Under the pieces are notes generated by a model. That model ran no database searches and was not told where the DNA came from. It saw only the letters and a program-made list of their open reading frames with translations. Below, one piece after another: positions 9,883-18,765 of a stretch of 52,197 nt of DNA. Within the stretch, counting starts at the first letter, position 1; each line of letters starts with the position of its first letter. The stretch comes from Desulfobacterales bacterium HSG2. Its GTDB lineage: Bacteria > Desulfobacterota > Desulfobacteria > Desulfobacterales > 4be13. Location: positions 1 through 52,197 of the forward strand of contig JAUCGI010000015.1 of the NCBI GenBank assembly GCA_030378035.1, in the 5' to 3' direction. The translations under genes were made by a program, and so were the position numbers.

Positions 9883-10628
9883 CAAGGCTCTTTGAGAATC
9901 TGCCCTCGTGAGCTGACAACAATTTCCTTTATCGGAATATCCTTTCCCGATGCTTCCATCCCTTTTTTCACGATCATGGGGAGGCCGGAGCAGCACGGGA
10001 CCTCCATTACAACTGTGCTGACGCTTCTGATATCCGCGGTTTTGAATATGTTGGCAAATTTGTCGATATATTCCTGAACGTCATCAAATTTCGGACATCC
10101 CACCATCACGGTTTTTCCTTTCAGCAAATCCCCGTGAAAGTTCGGAAAGGCAAAAGGAACGCAATCCGCCGCGACCAGCAGGTCTGCTCCCCTGAGAAAC
10201 GGGGCGTTTGCGGGGACAAGCCTGATTTTCACGGGCCAGTGGGACAACGCTGATTCTTCGCGTCCCTGAACGGACGCGGGCCGGTTTGCGTCCTGGCAGG
10301 TTGCGGAGGGCATGAAGCTCTGAATCTGGGTTGAAGGACATCCGCAGGGCATGGTCGATGATTCGTCCTTGGTCTCTTTCTCTTTTTCCGCCAGATATTT
10401 TTCCACCGCGGCCTCATCAAACTCTTCCGCGTCCCGCTCGACGATTTTGAGCGCGCCTGTAGGGCATTCTCCGATACACGCGCCGAGTCCGTCGCAATAT
10501 TTATCCTCAACAACCCGCGCCTTGCCATCAATAATCTGCAACGCCCCTTCAGCGCATCCGGGCGCGCACAATCCGCAACCGTCACACAATTCTTCGTCAA
10601 TCTCGATAATTTTACGCAATACTTTCAT
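9876..10628 (-). CDS. Dicluster 4Fe-4S ferredoxin-type protein
   Basis: Iron-sulfur protein of 250 residues. The N-terminus carries two 4Fe-4S motifs, CDGCGLCAPGC (about 15-25) and CDGLGACIGEC (about 44-54), each followed by the usual P or A. Further cysteines occur in MPCGCPS and in the C-terminal half (VAADC, VGCPKFDD, VPCCSG), which resembles a second redox or metal-binding domain. The ATG at 10628 follows AGGAGA; codons upstream of it are only heptamer repeat. The role is likely cytoplasmic electron transfer, with the partner unknown. The stop TAA is inside the hexamer array shared with the convergent kinase. Confidence 0.88.
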   Translation of the reverse strand: MKVLRKIIEIDEELCDGCGLCAPGCAEGALQIIDGKARVVEDKYCDGLGACIGECPTGALKIVERDAEEFDEAAVEKYLAEKEKETKDESSTMPCGCPSTQIQSFMPSATCQDANRPASVQGREESALSHWPVKIRLVPANAPFLRGADLLVAADCVPFAFPNFHGDLLKGKTVMVGCPKFDDVQEYIDKFANIFKTADIRSVSTVVMEVPCCSGLPMIVKKGMEASGKDIPIKEIVVSSRGQILKEPCS

Positions 10629-10637
10629 GGAGTCTCC

Positions 10638-10912
10638 TTTCAACAAAACATCAAACATCAAACACCAAACATCAAACATCCAGCATCCAGCATCAAACAT
10701 CAAGCATCAAACATCCAGCATCCAGCATCAAGCATCAAACATCCAGCATCAAACATCCAGCATCAAGCATCCAGCATCCAGCATCCAGCATCCAACATCC
10801 AGCATCCAGCATCAAACATCCAGCATCCAGCATCCAGCATCCAGCATCCAGCATCAAACATCCAGCATCCAGCATCAAACATCCAGCATCAAGCATCAAG
10901 CATCAAGCAACA
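10638..10912. repeat. ATCCAGC / ATCAAGC / ATCAAAC heptamer array
   Basis: About forty 7-bp units, the complement of the array at 7148-7366. Read on the - strand, the sense of both flanking genes, it is GATGCTTGATGCTGG. It begins inside the last codons of the HD-domain gene and ends about 10 bp before the ferredoxin ribosome site. The + strand is stop-free and gives only SIQHPAS-type peptide. Confidence 0.95.
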
Positions 10913-11627
10913 CCTTCCCAGCCTCCTCGCGCCCGCTTTCGGTCAGAAAGGATTTTTCAATGATCTGGGTCAGTCTGTCCGGGTCAATCGGATTTTCATT
11001 ATGTTTTTCTTCAAGGTTTACAATAAGATCAGCGTCATAAAGCGCCTTGAAATTGGCGGTTTCATCCGGCCGGGGGTGATGGTGATGCCCGACGATATCG
11101 CAGACCTCCTCAATCAGTTCTTCCCTTGCGCCCAGCCGGCTTAAAATATCCCTTGCAATGGGAGGCCCTTCCTGCTCCTGATATTTTGCGGCGGTGCTGT
11201 CGTATTTCCGTTCGGCTTCATGGATGCCGATGTCATGCAGATACGCGGAAGCCAGAATCACGGCCATGTTTCCCCTTTCGGCTCTGCCGATCCGTTCCGC
11301 GTGACGCGCCACTTTTGTTGCATGGCCGATTCGCCTGAAATCCCGTCTGAAATATTTTTTCATTTCAATGGCCACCCGATCCTTTAAAAGGTTCTCCTTC
11401 TGAGCCATCAGCTCCGGCGGAAGATTTCCCAGGCACTGTTCAGCATACTGACAGTATGCTGCACAGCCGAAATCCATGCTCGGGTTGACAAATCTGTGAC
11501 CGCAACTGTCGCATTTCCGAGAGGTGTCGTCTTTGAAAAACTCCACTTCGCTGCCGCACTTGGGGCATTTCACCTCGAAGACTGCTCCCGGTTTCCAATA
11601 CCGGGTATCCTGTCCGGGACATTTCAT
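10896..11627 (-). CDS. HD-domain phosphohydrolase-like protein with zinc ribbon
   Basis: Protein of 243 residues. A zinc-ribbon-like N-terminus has CPKCG and CDSCG pairs (about 20-42), followed by a cysteine-rich [11 protein letters not shown] segment. The HD domain (about 95-215) shows H-x-x-x-V-A-R-H-A, then [20 protein letters not shown] and LYDADLIVN, the expected metal-binding set. Such domains hydrolyse phosphomonoester or phosphodiester bonds; the substrate cannot be told. The second of two close ATGs (11627) is chosen because it lies seven bases from CGGAGG, while the ATG at 11633 abuts it. The final residues LLDA and the TGA stop are written by the heptamer array. It probably shares a transcript with the ferredoxin gene. 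Confidence 0.85.
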   Translation of the reverse strand: MKCPGQDTRYWKPGAVFEVKCPKCGSEVEFFKDDTSRKCDSCGHRFVNPSMDFGCAAYCQYAEQCLGNLPPELMAQKENLLKDRVAIEMKKYFRRDFRRIGHATKVARHAERIGRAERGNMAVILASAYLHDIGIHEAERKYDSTAAKYQEQEGPPIARDILSRLGAREELIEEVCDIVGHHHHPRPDETANFKALYDADLIVNLEEKHNENPIDPDRLTQIIEKSFLTESGREEAGKVLLDA

Positions 11628-12367
11628 GATCATACCTCCGTAGTTGGGAACTTGAAAGTTAAAATTTGAAAGTTAAGGACTGATCCCTGTTCCGGATTGT
11701 CAAATCCGGCGGTTCGGATTTCCCAATCCGAACCGGGCAAGGAAAACCCTGCTGAATTGGCAAATCTGACGGGTACAATTAATTTTTAGCATATTTATGG
11801 TATATTCAAAAGTTTTTTGCATTGACTTATGTCAAAAAAGATTATTTTTCAAAAAAAACGATCTGATTCACTATGTGAAACTCCTTTTTTGTTGTCTAAA
11901 GTAAATTTGCATGGTATAAGAGTCCCTCTTATTAATGATGCAAATGATTTGTTGATTGCATAACGTGATGGACTTGAACTTGAACTTGAACGTGCCAATG
12001 AGCGATCAAGTTTACGGTGTTTGTCATGTTTACTTTCACGTTTACGTTTACGTTCAAGTTCAAGTTCAAGTTTACGGAATGCAGTGTTTCCTTGTGAATA
12101 TATCCTGCAAGGTAAACCTTGCACTCCGGAGGAGGAAGGAGGAGGAGGAGGAGGAGGAGGAGGAATTGGCAAGAGCTTCCGGAGTTTTTAAAACTCCGGA
12201 ATGAATTGTTCAAACCATTATACTATCGGGGCTTCATAAATTAGGGAGCCTGTTAAAGTTATAAGTTTGAAAATTGAGGCGATTAACTTAACTTTCTATT
12301 TTAAACTTTCAGCTTTCAGCTTTCAAAGACTGATGTCCCATAATGACATGAAAGGAGAGGGAATTAA
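11628..12367. other. Intergenic region with hairpins, hexamer repeats and a GGA run
   Basis: No gene seen in 740 bp between two divergent genes. Hairpins at about 11693-11735 (TTCGGATTTCCCAATCCGAA) resemble the unit of the array at 39.8-40.2 kb. An A+T-rich part holds a weak sigma70-like pair on the + strand: TTGTCT (11892-11897), a 17-bp spacer, TATAAG (11915-11920). TTGAAC hexamers near 11967-11990 are mirrored by GTTCAAG hexamers at 12053-12072. A GGA triplet run lies at 12128-12164. A perfect 12-bp inverted repeat with a 1-base centre (TTCCGGAGTTTT arm) lies at 12177-12201. The Fe-S oxidoreductase promoter is probably in here. Confidence 0.6.
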
Positions 12368-14422
12368 ATGGAAACAGCTTTGATTCCGCCTGCGAATGCA
12401 GGCATGCTCGCGATAATCTTTTCTGTTCTGATTCCGATTATCGGGGTAGGTGTCTTTACTTACATCATGGCAAAACGAATTGCACCGCTTGTTTTGTCAT
12501 CGCCCGATCATCGGTTTGATCGTATCCCGACGCGAGTTGTCAACCTGATCAAACTGTGGCTGATCCAATGGAAACAGCCGAGGTACATGATGGCCGGTGT
12601 TCTTCACATTATGATTTTTGCCGGTTTTATCATCCTGTCCCTTCGTTCCATATCGTTGGTGATAATCGGGGTATCCGAAGATTTTGTGATACCGGGATTC
12701 AGTGGCAAACTGGGGCATGTTTACAGCTTTTTCAAGGATTACGCGGCGACAATGGTACTTATCGCGTGTATTCTTGCAGCGATCCGGAGGGGCATTTTCA
12801 AACCTCTGAGGTACGCGGTTCCCCCCAAGTATGGAAAGGAACACACCGGGGAGGCGATTTTCGTTCTGTTCCTGATCTCCCTGCTGATGCTGTCCGAAAG
12901 CTGTTTTGAAGGCACCGCGGTTGCAGCCAATATTCAGAAGGGACTGCCGTTCGAAGCGCCGGCGGTTCTGAGCCTCGGCTGGCTCTGGAAAAAGATACTG
13001 ATCGGCACACCGATTGAAACGCTTCAGAAAATGCATCTGGTGGCCTATTATGTTCACGATCTGACGTTTTTCTTTTTCCTGTGCTTTTTGCCGCTGGGGA
13101 AACATTTTCATGTGATTACGTCGATCTTCAACGTCTGGTTTATGAAACTTGACAAAGGCTCGGTCAAACCGGTCAGATGGGGTGTTACGGATGAGCAGTT
13201 GGATGACCTTGAATCCTTTGGCGTTAAAAAGTTCCAAGACTTCACCTGGAAGCATGTCCTCGATTTTTATTCATGCGCGGATTGCGGAAGGTGCTCGGAT
13301 CAGTGTCCGGCCAACGCGGTGGGACGGCCTCTGTCCCCCCGGTTTGTCACCATCAAATCGAGGGATTACTGTTACAAACACTTTCCCATAAGAGGAGACT
13401 GGATCAGGAAGGAGCCGCTGGTCGGTGACATATTTGAGGAGGATGAAATCTGGTCCTGCACCACCTGCGGCGCGTGTGAGGAGGAATGCCCGCTCGCCAT
13501 CGAATATATTGACAAGATGGTTGACCTGAGGCGGGGCATGGTGGATGAGGGGAATGTTCCCCAGTCCCTGCAAAAGCCGCTGAGCGCGTTGGAAAAACGC
13601 GGCAATCCCTGGGGCAAAATGGAGAAGAAACGGGCGGACTGGACAAAGGATAAGGAATTCGCCCAGGTCTGCAATGTCAAGGTCCTTGACGGTAAAAATG
13701 TTGCTGACACGTTGTTCTTTGCGGACAGTATCACCTCTTATGATGACCGGATCCAGGAGATCGCCAGAGCCACGGCGCGGGTGCTTTCAGCCGCGGGCGT
13801 CGATTTCGGCATCCTGGGAAAAGCGGAGAAGGATAGCGGCCATGATGTGAGAAGATTCGGTGAGGAGATGCTTTTCCAGGATCTGAAGGAGCAGAATACC
13901 GAGGCCATCCTCAAATCGGGCGCGGGCAGCATTGTCACCGCGGACCCGCACGCGTTCAACGCTCTGACAAAGGATTACAAAGGGCTTCCGCGTGTGGAGC
14001 ATATCAGCCAGGTTATCGCGAGGAACATCAGAGAGGAGAATATCCGCCTGAAGACTGCTGATGGAAGCGCGGTTTACACCTATCATGATCCGTGCTATCT
14101 GGGCCGGCATAACGGCATCTATGATATCCCGAGAGATGTGATTGACGCGATTCCGGGGATCAGACGGGTGGAGATGACCAAGTGCAGGGATCGCTCCTTC
14201 TGCTGCGGCGGCGGCGGACTGATGCTGTTCTATGAGCCGATTGAGGAGACCCGGATGGGGAAACTGAGGGTCGAGATGGCCAAGGAAGCCGGCGCGACCG
14301 TCATTGTCACGGCCTGTCCGTTCTGCATGGTCAATATCGAGGATGCCATTAAAACCAGCGGCCTCGAAGGTGAGATGGAAGTGATTGATCTGGTGGAACT
14401 GATTGAGCGGCATCTGGCATAA
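12368..14422 (+). CDS. Membrane Fe-S oxidoreductase, EMO/HdrD-like (ETF:menaquinone type)
   Basis: Integral membrane iron-sulfur protein of 684 residues. The N-terminal third has about five to six hydrophobic helices (first at 12-34) resembling the nitrate-reductase-gamma/heme b fold. Two 4Fe-4S motifs follow, CADCGRCSDQC (about 302) and CTTCGACEEEC (about 363). The C-terminal cysteine-rich (CCG) domain has HDPCYLGRHNGIYD (about 574), FCCGGGG (about 611) and ACPFCMVN (about 651); an earlier CCG copy is degenerate. This architecture matches proteins that pass electrons from reduced electron-transfer flavoprotein to menaquinone in deltaproteobacteria. No etfAB is in the window. The ATG follows GGAGAGG. 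The assignment to ETF rather than another soluble donor is inference. Confidence 0.88.
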   Translation: METALIPPANAGMLAIIFSVLIPIIGVGVFTYIMAKRIAPLVLSSPDHRFDRIPTRVVNLIKLWLIQWKQPRYMMAGVLHIMIFAGFIILSLRSISLVIIGVSEDFVIPGFSGKLGHVYSFFKDYAATMVLIACILAAIRRGIFKPLRYAVPPKYGKEHTGEAIFVLFLISLLMLSESCFEGTAVAANIQKGLPFEAPAVLSLGWLWKKILIGTPIETLQKMHLVAYYVHDLTFFFFLCFLPLGKHFHVITSIFNVWFMKLDKGSVKPVRWGVTDEQLDDLESFGVKKFQDFTWKHVLDFYSCADCGRCSDQCPANAVGRPLSPRFVTIKSRDYCYKHFPIRGDWIRKEPLVGDIFEEDEIWSCTTCGACEEECPLAIEYIDKMVDLRRGMVDEGNVPQSLQKPLSALEKRGNPWGKMEKKRADWTKDKEFAQVCNVKVLDGKNVADTLFFADSITSYDDRIQEIARATARVLSAAGVDFGILGKAEKDSGHDVRRFGEEMLFQDLKEQNTEAILKSGAGSIVTADPHAFNALTKDYKGLPRVEHISQVIARNIREENIRLKTADGSAVYTYHDPCYLGRHNGIYDIPRDVIDAIPGIRRVEMTKCRDRSFCCGGGGLMLFYEPIEETRMGKLRVEMAKEAGATVIVTACPFCMVNIEDAIKTSGLEGEMEVIDLVELIERHLA

Positions 14423-14428
14423 GTTGAA

Positions 14429-14457
14429 AAACCGGGTTTTTTTTTGAAACCCGGTTT
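14429..14457 (+). terminator. Hairpin terminator after the Fe-S oxidoreductase
   Basis: Arms AAACCGGGTTT and AAACCCGGTTT flank a T-rich loop, starting seven bases after the stop codon. The T run is in the loop rather than after the stem, so it is an atypical but plausible intrinsic terminator. Confidence 0.6.
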
Positions 14458-14496
14458 ATCCTCAAAAACGAATTAGGATTAGGAATTAACAGTCTA

Positions 14497-14601
14497 AGTA
14501 CCTGTCCATAAGTTTTTTGGCATTTCATATCTCACACAAAGGCACAAAGGCACAAAGAAAGGCACAAAGGTGAGAACAAAAGAATTTATGGCCAGGTACT
14601 T
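14497..14601. repeat. Palindromic element with 16-bp ends
   Basis: Ends AAGTACCTGTCCATAA and TTATGGCCAGGTACTT are inverted repeats with one mismatch. The interior holds CACAAAGG-type short repeats (CACACAAAGGCACAAAGG). The same kind of CACAAAG motif follows the phosphatase gene at about 47569-47597. No coding potential seen. Confidence 0.7.
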
Positions 14602-14617
14602 ATCACAAATATCACTG

Positions 14618-14746
14618 ACGGATTTTGTGGTCTGAATCTGTTTTCCAAACGCAGAGGATGCAACAGAGATTCGGATGACTTCGCGGTTCTCTGCGGCCTC
14701 TGCATTTTCCCGACCGCCTGAAATGATGCGTAACCACAAAATCCGT
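14618..14746. repeat. Palindromic element with 14-bp perfect ends
   Basis: Ends ACGGATTTTGTGGT and ACCACAAAATCCGT are perfect inverted repeats enclosing about 100 bp without a reading frame. It looks like a small non-autonomous element. Confidence 0.7.
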
Positions 14747-14791
14747 TAGAACCAGATATATCAAAAGCCCTGTAAGACTGATAAAATAAAA

Positions 14792-14965
14792 GGGATGTGT
14801 CCCATCTGCCCATCATGTCAAATTGAAAGACGGACATTTTCCGAGTTCGGCAACTGTGGATTCCGGGTCAAAACTGAAAAAATGTCCCATTTTTTCAGTT
14901 TTGCCCGGAATGACAGGCGGAGGTGGGACACACCCAATAAAAGACCCCAGGTTGTAAATACGCCC
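14792..14965. repeat. Nested palindrome plus one end of the MITE-B family
   Basis: An outer imperfect pair (GGGATGTGTCCCA at 14792 and TGGGACACACCC ending 14935) encloses a hairpin at 14857-14915 bounded by TGGATTCC and GGAATGACA, with a perfect 16-bp inner stem CAAAACTGAAAAAATG. Just after it, 14945-14965 matches the terminus of the element found at 47241-47400 (TTGTAAATACGCCC). No gene is present between the terminator and 14996. Confidence 0.65.
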
Positions 14966-14995
14966 AAAACTGACCGCAATCAACGGAGGTAAATC

Positions 14996-16843
14996 ATGCA
15001 AAACATGACGTATGCGCTTGAAGAACGAATCGGCGATCCCTCGCTTTTCTGCGGACGGAAGAGGGAAATGGAACTGCTGCTGAACTGGGCCGGAGACATA
15101 CCCCGGAAAATATCAAAGTCCCGCGCGCTCCTCGGCAGGCGCAAAAGCGGAAAAACGGCCATCATGCAACGACTGTTCAATATTCTGTGGAATCAGGAGG
15201 GGAGGGTGGTTCCGTTTTATATCGAGGTGCCCAAGCATGAACAGTGGCTTCTCGATTTTTCGGACCTTTATTTCCGCACATTTGTAAGTCAGTACTTTTC
15301 GTTTCAGACCCGGACGGTTCTTCTCCCGGACAACGCCCCCTGGGATATGGATGATCTCGAGTCCATGGGCAGAGACATGGGACATGACAATGTTATCAGA
15401 AGAATCGGAACCTTTCGGAAATATTTTGAAGCCGGGAGGATTGAGAACGCAAGAAGTCTGGCTTTTCACACGCCCGGCTGGTTTGCCGGTATGGAGAATT
15501 TCTTTGCTCTTGTAATGATCGATGAAATTCAGTTTATGACCAAGTATATTTTCTGGGACAGAGAGCGAAAAGTCCAGGCCCGCAATCTTCCCGGAGCGTA
15601 TCACGGCCTTTCCGAGTCAAAGATCACGCCCATGCTCGTGTCCGGCAGCTATGTGGGCTGGATGACCCGGATGATGCGGGAGATGTTCAAGGGGGGCAGG
15701 CTGAAACGGACGCCGATTTCGCCGAAACTTGCTCCCGACAAGGGGCTGGAGGCTGTTTACAGGTATGCGGAAAACAGGAGAGAGGCGGTCAGCGACGAAA
15801 GCGCCGTTGTCATAAATTTTCTGACCCAGAGCGATCCCTTTTACATCGCCGCCCTTTTCAGAAGCGACTGGCCGGACCGGGATTTCACATCCGTTGACGG
15901 TGCCATCAGAACCCTGGCTTATGAGGTCATGAACCGGGATGGCGAAATTTTCGGGACCTGGTCCGAGTATATTGACTCGACCATGAAAGAAGTCAATGAC
16001 AGACATGCGAAGAAGATTCTCCTCTTTCTTTCCCGGGAACGCTTCAGGGAATGCACCCGTGACGAGATCAGGGATCATCTCGCCGGCAAACTGGATGACC
16101 GGCAGCTTGAGAAAAGACTCGGTACGCTTGAATACGGGGATCTCGTCAGCAGAGGCAGCAGCAATTTTCGTTACTGCGGCATTCCCGACGACATCCTTGA
16201 TCTGATATTCCGGGATCTGTACCAGGAGGAAATCGACAGGGACCGTCCGGATGTTGAGTCCGAGCTGGCAGCCAAGGTCCGAAAACTGGAGAGGGAGAAA
16301 AAATCATTGCAGGGAACAGTCAACGAACTCAGGGGGCGGATACCCGAACTTATGGTCTATCGGGAGCTGAACAAGTGCGGAAAAGAGAGAAAGCTGGTGA
16401 GGAATTTCAGGCAGAGGCTGCGCCCCGCGGCCGGTGCCCGCCACGCAGACAGAATGGAGGAAATTCTGACGGCCTGCTGCAAAAGCAGATTCGACACGGT
16501 ACGGATGAATTACCATGTTCAGTTGCCCGGAATCGCCGCCCGCGAACTCGATGTTCTGGCAGAGGGATCGGATGCCGACACTTGCCATGCCCTGGTTTTC
16601 GAGATGAAAAACAGGGATGAGAAAAATCCGCCTTCGGAGGACGATGCGGAATCTTTTGTCACAAAGGTGGATATGCTGAAACAGCATATCAGAAAGAAAG
16701 GGAAAAACCTCCGGTTTGTCTGCCCGGTGTATCTGAGTGCGAAGGGATTCGAGCCTGATGTCGAGGCATGGCTGCACGAACATGGGGTGTTCACCTCGGA
16801 TATGGAATACTGGGATCGCCGTTCTGATCCGGCAGGGGGATAG
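14996..16843 (+). CDS. ATPase-nuclease, tandem copy 1
   Basis: Protein of 615 residues. The P-loop GRRKSGKT (47-54) and Walker B LVMIDEIQF (about 171-179) define a STAND/archaeal-ATPase-like NTPase. A winged-helix-like segment (about 338-405), a coiled coil (about 425-455) and a C-terminal PD-(D/E)XK-like core follow: ELDVLAEG (about 516) then LVFEMKNR (about 532-539). The E-L-D...F-E-x-K spacing suggests nuclease activity. The start follows CAACGGAGGTAAATC. The copy is followed 45 bp later by a second gene with the same upstream box. The pair differs mainly at residues 187-196 and at the C-terminal tail. Function is unknown; a role in defence or mobile-element control is an inference from architecture and neighbours. 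Confidence 0.85.
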   Translation: MQNMTYALEERIGDPSLFCGRKREMELLLNWAGDIPRKISKSRALLGRRKSGKTAIMQRLFNILWNQEGRVVPFYIEVPKHEQWLLDFSDLYFRTFVSQYFSFQTRTVLLPDNAPWDMDDLESMGRDMGHDNVIRRIGTFRKYFEAGRIENARSLAFHTPGWFAGMENFFALVMIDEIQFMTKYIFWDRERKVQARNLPGAYHGLSESKITPMLVSGSYVGWMTRMMREMFKGGRLKRTPISPKLAPDKGLEAVYRYAENRREAVSDESAVVINFLTQSDPFYIAALFRSDWPDRDFTSVDGAIRTLAYEVMNRDGEIFGTWSEYIDSTMKEVNDRHAKKILLFLSRERFRECTRDEIRDHLAGKLDDRQLEKRLGTLEYGDLVSRGSSNFRYCGIPDDILDLIFRDLYQEEIDRDRPDVESELAAKVRKLEREKKSLQGTVNELRGRIPELMVYRELNKCGKERKLVRNFRQRLRPAAGARHADRMEEILTACCKSRFDTVRMNYHVQLPGIAARELDVLAEGSDADTCHALVFEMKNRDEKNPPSEDDAESFVTKVDMLKQHIRKKGKNLRFVCPVYLSAKGFEPDVEAWLHEHGVFTSDMEYWDRRSDPAGG

Positions 16844-16888
16844 TACACCCGAAAAGTGACAACTGACTGCAATCAACGGAGGTAAATC

Positions 16889-18724
16889 ATGCAAAACATG
16901 ACGTATGCGCTTGAAGAACGAATCGGCGATCCCTCGCTTTTCTGCGGACGGAAGAGGGAAATGGAACTGATGCTGAACTGGGCCGGAGATATCCCCCGGA
17001 AAATATCAAAGTCCCGCGCGCTCCTCGGCAGGCGCAAAAGCGGAAAAACGGCCATCATGCAGCGACTGTTCAATATTCTGTGGAATCAGGAGGGGAGGGT
17101 GGTTCCGTTTTATATCGAGGTGCCCAAGCATGAACAGTGGCTTCTCGATTTTTCGGACCTCTATTTCCGCACATTTGTAAGTCAGTACTTTTCGTTTCAG
17201 ACCCGGACGGTTCTTCTCCCGGACAATGCCCCCTGGGATATGGATGATCTCGAGTCCATGGGCAGAGACATGGGACATGACAATGTTATCAGAAGAATCG
17301 GAACCTTTCGGAAATATTTTGAAGCCGGAAGGGTTGAGAACGCAAGAAGTCTGGCTTTTCACACGCCCGGCTGGTTTGCCGGTATGGAAAATTTCTTCGC
17401 TCTTGTAATGATCGATGAAATCCAGTTTATGACCAAGTATATTTTTCGGGATGAGGATTGCAAAATACCGACAAAAAATCTTCCCGGAGCGTATCACGGC
17501 CTTTCCGAGTCAAAGATTACGCCCATGCTCGTGTCCGGCAGCTATGTGGGCTGGATGACCCGGATGATGCGGGAAATGTTCAAAGGGGGCCGGCTGAAAC
17601 GGACGCCGATTTCGCCGAAACTTGCTCCCGACAAGGGGCTGGAGGCTGTTTACAGGTATGCGGAAAACAGGAGAGAGACGGTCAGCGACGAAAGCGCCGT
17701 TGTCATAAATTTTCTGACCCAGAGCGATCCCTTTTACATCGCCGCCCTTTTCAGAAGCGACTGGGCAGACCGGGATTTCACATCCGTTGACGGTGCCATC
17801 AGGACCCTGGCTTATGAGGTCATGAACCGGGATGGCGAAATTTTCGGGACCTGGTCCGAATATATCGACTCGACCATGAAAGAGGTCAATGACAGACATG
17901 CGAAGAAGATTCTCCTCTTTCTTTCCCGGGAACGCTTCAGGGAATGCACCCGTGACGAGATCAGGGATCATCTCGCCGGCAAACTGGATGACCGGCAGCT
18001 TGAGAAAAGACTCAGCACGCTTGAATACGGGGATCTCGTCAGCAGAGGCAGCAGCAATTTCCGTTACTGCGGCATTCCCGACGACATCCTTGATCTGATA
18101 TTTCGGGATCTGTACCAGGAGGAAATCGACAGGGACCGTCCGGATGTTGAGTCCGAGCTGGCAGCCAAGGTCCGAAAACTGGAGAGGGAGAAAAAATCAT
18201 TGCAGGGAACAGTCAGCGAACTCAGGGGGCGGATACCCGAACTTATGGTCTATCGGGAGCTGAACAAGTGCGGAAAAGAGAGAAAGCTGGTGAGGAATTT
18301 CAGGCAGAGGCTGCGCCCCGCGGCCGGTGCCCGTCTCACAGACAGAATGGAGGAGATTCTGACGGCCTGCTGCGAAAGCCGGTTCGACACGGTACGGATG
18401 AATTACCATGTTCAGTTGCCCGGAATCGCCGCCCGCGAACTCGACGTTCTGGCAGAGGGATCGGATGCCGACACTTGCCATGCCCTGGTTTTCGAGATGA
18501 AAAACAGGGATGAGAAAAATCCGCCTTCGGAGGAGGATGCGGAATCTTTTGTCACAAAGGTGGATATGCTGAAACAGCATATCAGAAAGAAAGGGAAAAA
18601 CCTCCGGTTTGTCTGCCCGGTGTATCTGAGTGCGAAGGGATTCGAGCCTGATGTCGAGGCATGGCTGCACGAACATGGGGTGTTCACCTCGGATATGGAA
18701 TGTTGGGATCAGTCTTCCGAGTGA
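16889..18724 (+). CDS. ATPase-nuclease, tandem copy 2
   Basis: Protein of 611 residues with the same layout as the preceding gene: P-loop GRRKSGKT at 47-54, Walker B at about 171-179, winged helix, coiled coil, and ELDVLAEG/LVFEMKNR nuclease-like core. By eye only about ten substitutions separate the copies over the alignable length, except for residues 187-196, where eight of ten positions differ (WDRERKVQAR against RDEDCKIPTK), and the last few residues. The ribosome-site box CAATCAACGGAGGTAAATC is duplicated too, so the repeat unit is about 1.89 kb. It is likely co-transcribed with copy 1 and with the SMC-like ATPase gene 41 bp downstream. Confidence 0.85.
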   Translation: MQNMTYALEERIGDPSLFCGRKREMELMLNWAGDIPRKISKSRALLGRRKSGKTAIMQRLFNILWNQEGRVVPFYIEVPKHEQWLLDFSDLYFRTFVSQYFSFQTRTVLLPDNAPWDMDDLESMGRDMGHDNVIRRIGTFRKYFEAGRVENARSLAFHTPGWFAGMENFFALVMIDEIQFMTKYIFRDEDCKIPTKNLPGAYHGLSESKITPMLVSGSYVGWMTRMMREMFKGGRLKRTPISPKLAPDKGLEAVYRYAENRRETVSDESAVVINFLTQSDPFYIAALFRSDWADRDFTSVDGAIRTLAYEVMNRDGEIFGTWSEYIDSTMKEVNDRHAKKILLFLSRERFRECTRDEIRDHLAGKLDDRQLEKRLSTLEYGDLVSRGSSNFRYCGIPDDILDLIFRDLYQEEIDRDRPDVESELAAKVRKLEREKKSLQGTVSELRGRIPELMVYRELNKCGKERKLVRNFRQRLRPAAGARLTDRMEEILTACCESRFDTVRMNYHVQLPGIAARELDVLAEGSDADTCHALVFEMKNRDEKNPPSEEDAESFVTKVDMLKQHIRKKGKNLRFVCPVYLSAKGFEPDVEAWLHEHGVFTSDMECWDQSSE

Positions 18725-18765
18725 AAACAGAAGTTACATTTCAAATTTCAAATTTCAAACAAAAC

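Noticed and set aside
10351-11040. + strand frame opposite the ferredoxin and HD genes
   Set aside because: Antisense shadow whose centre is heptamer-repeat peptide (SIQHPAS).
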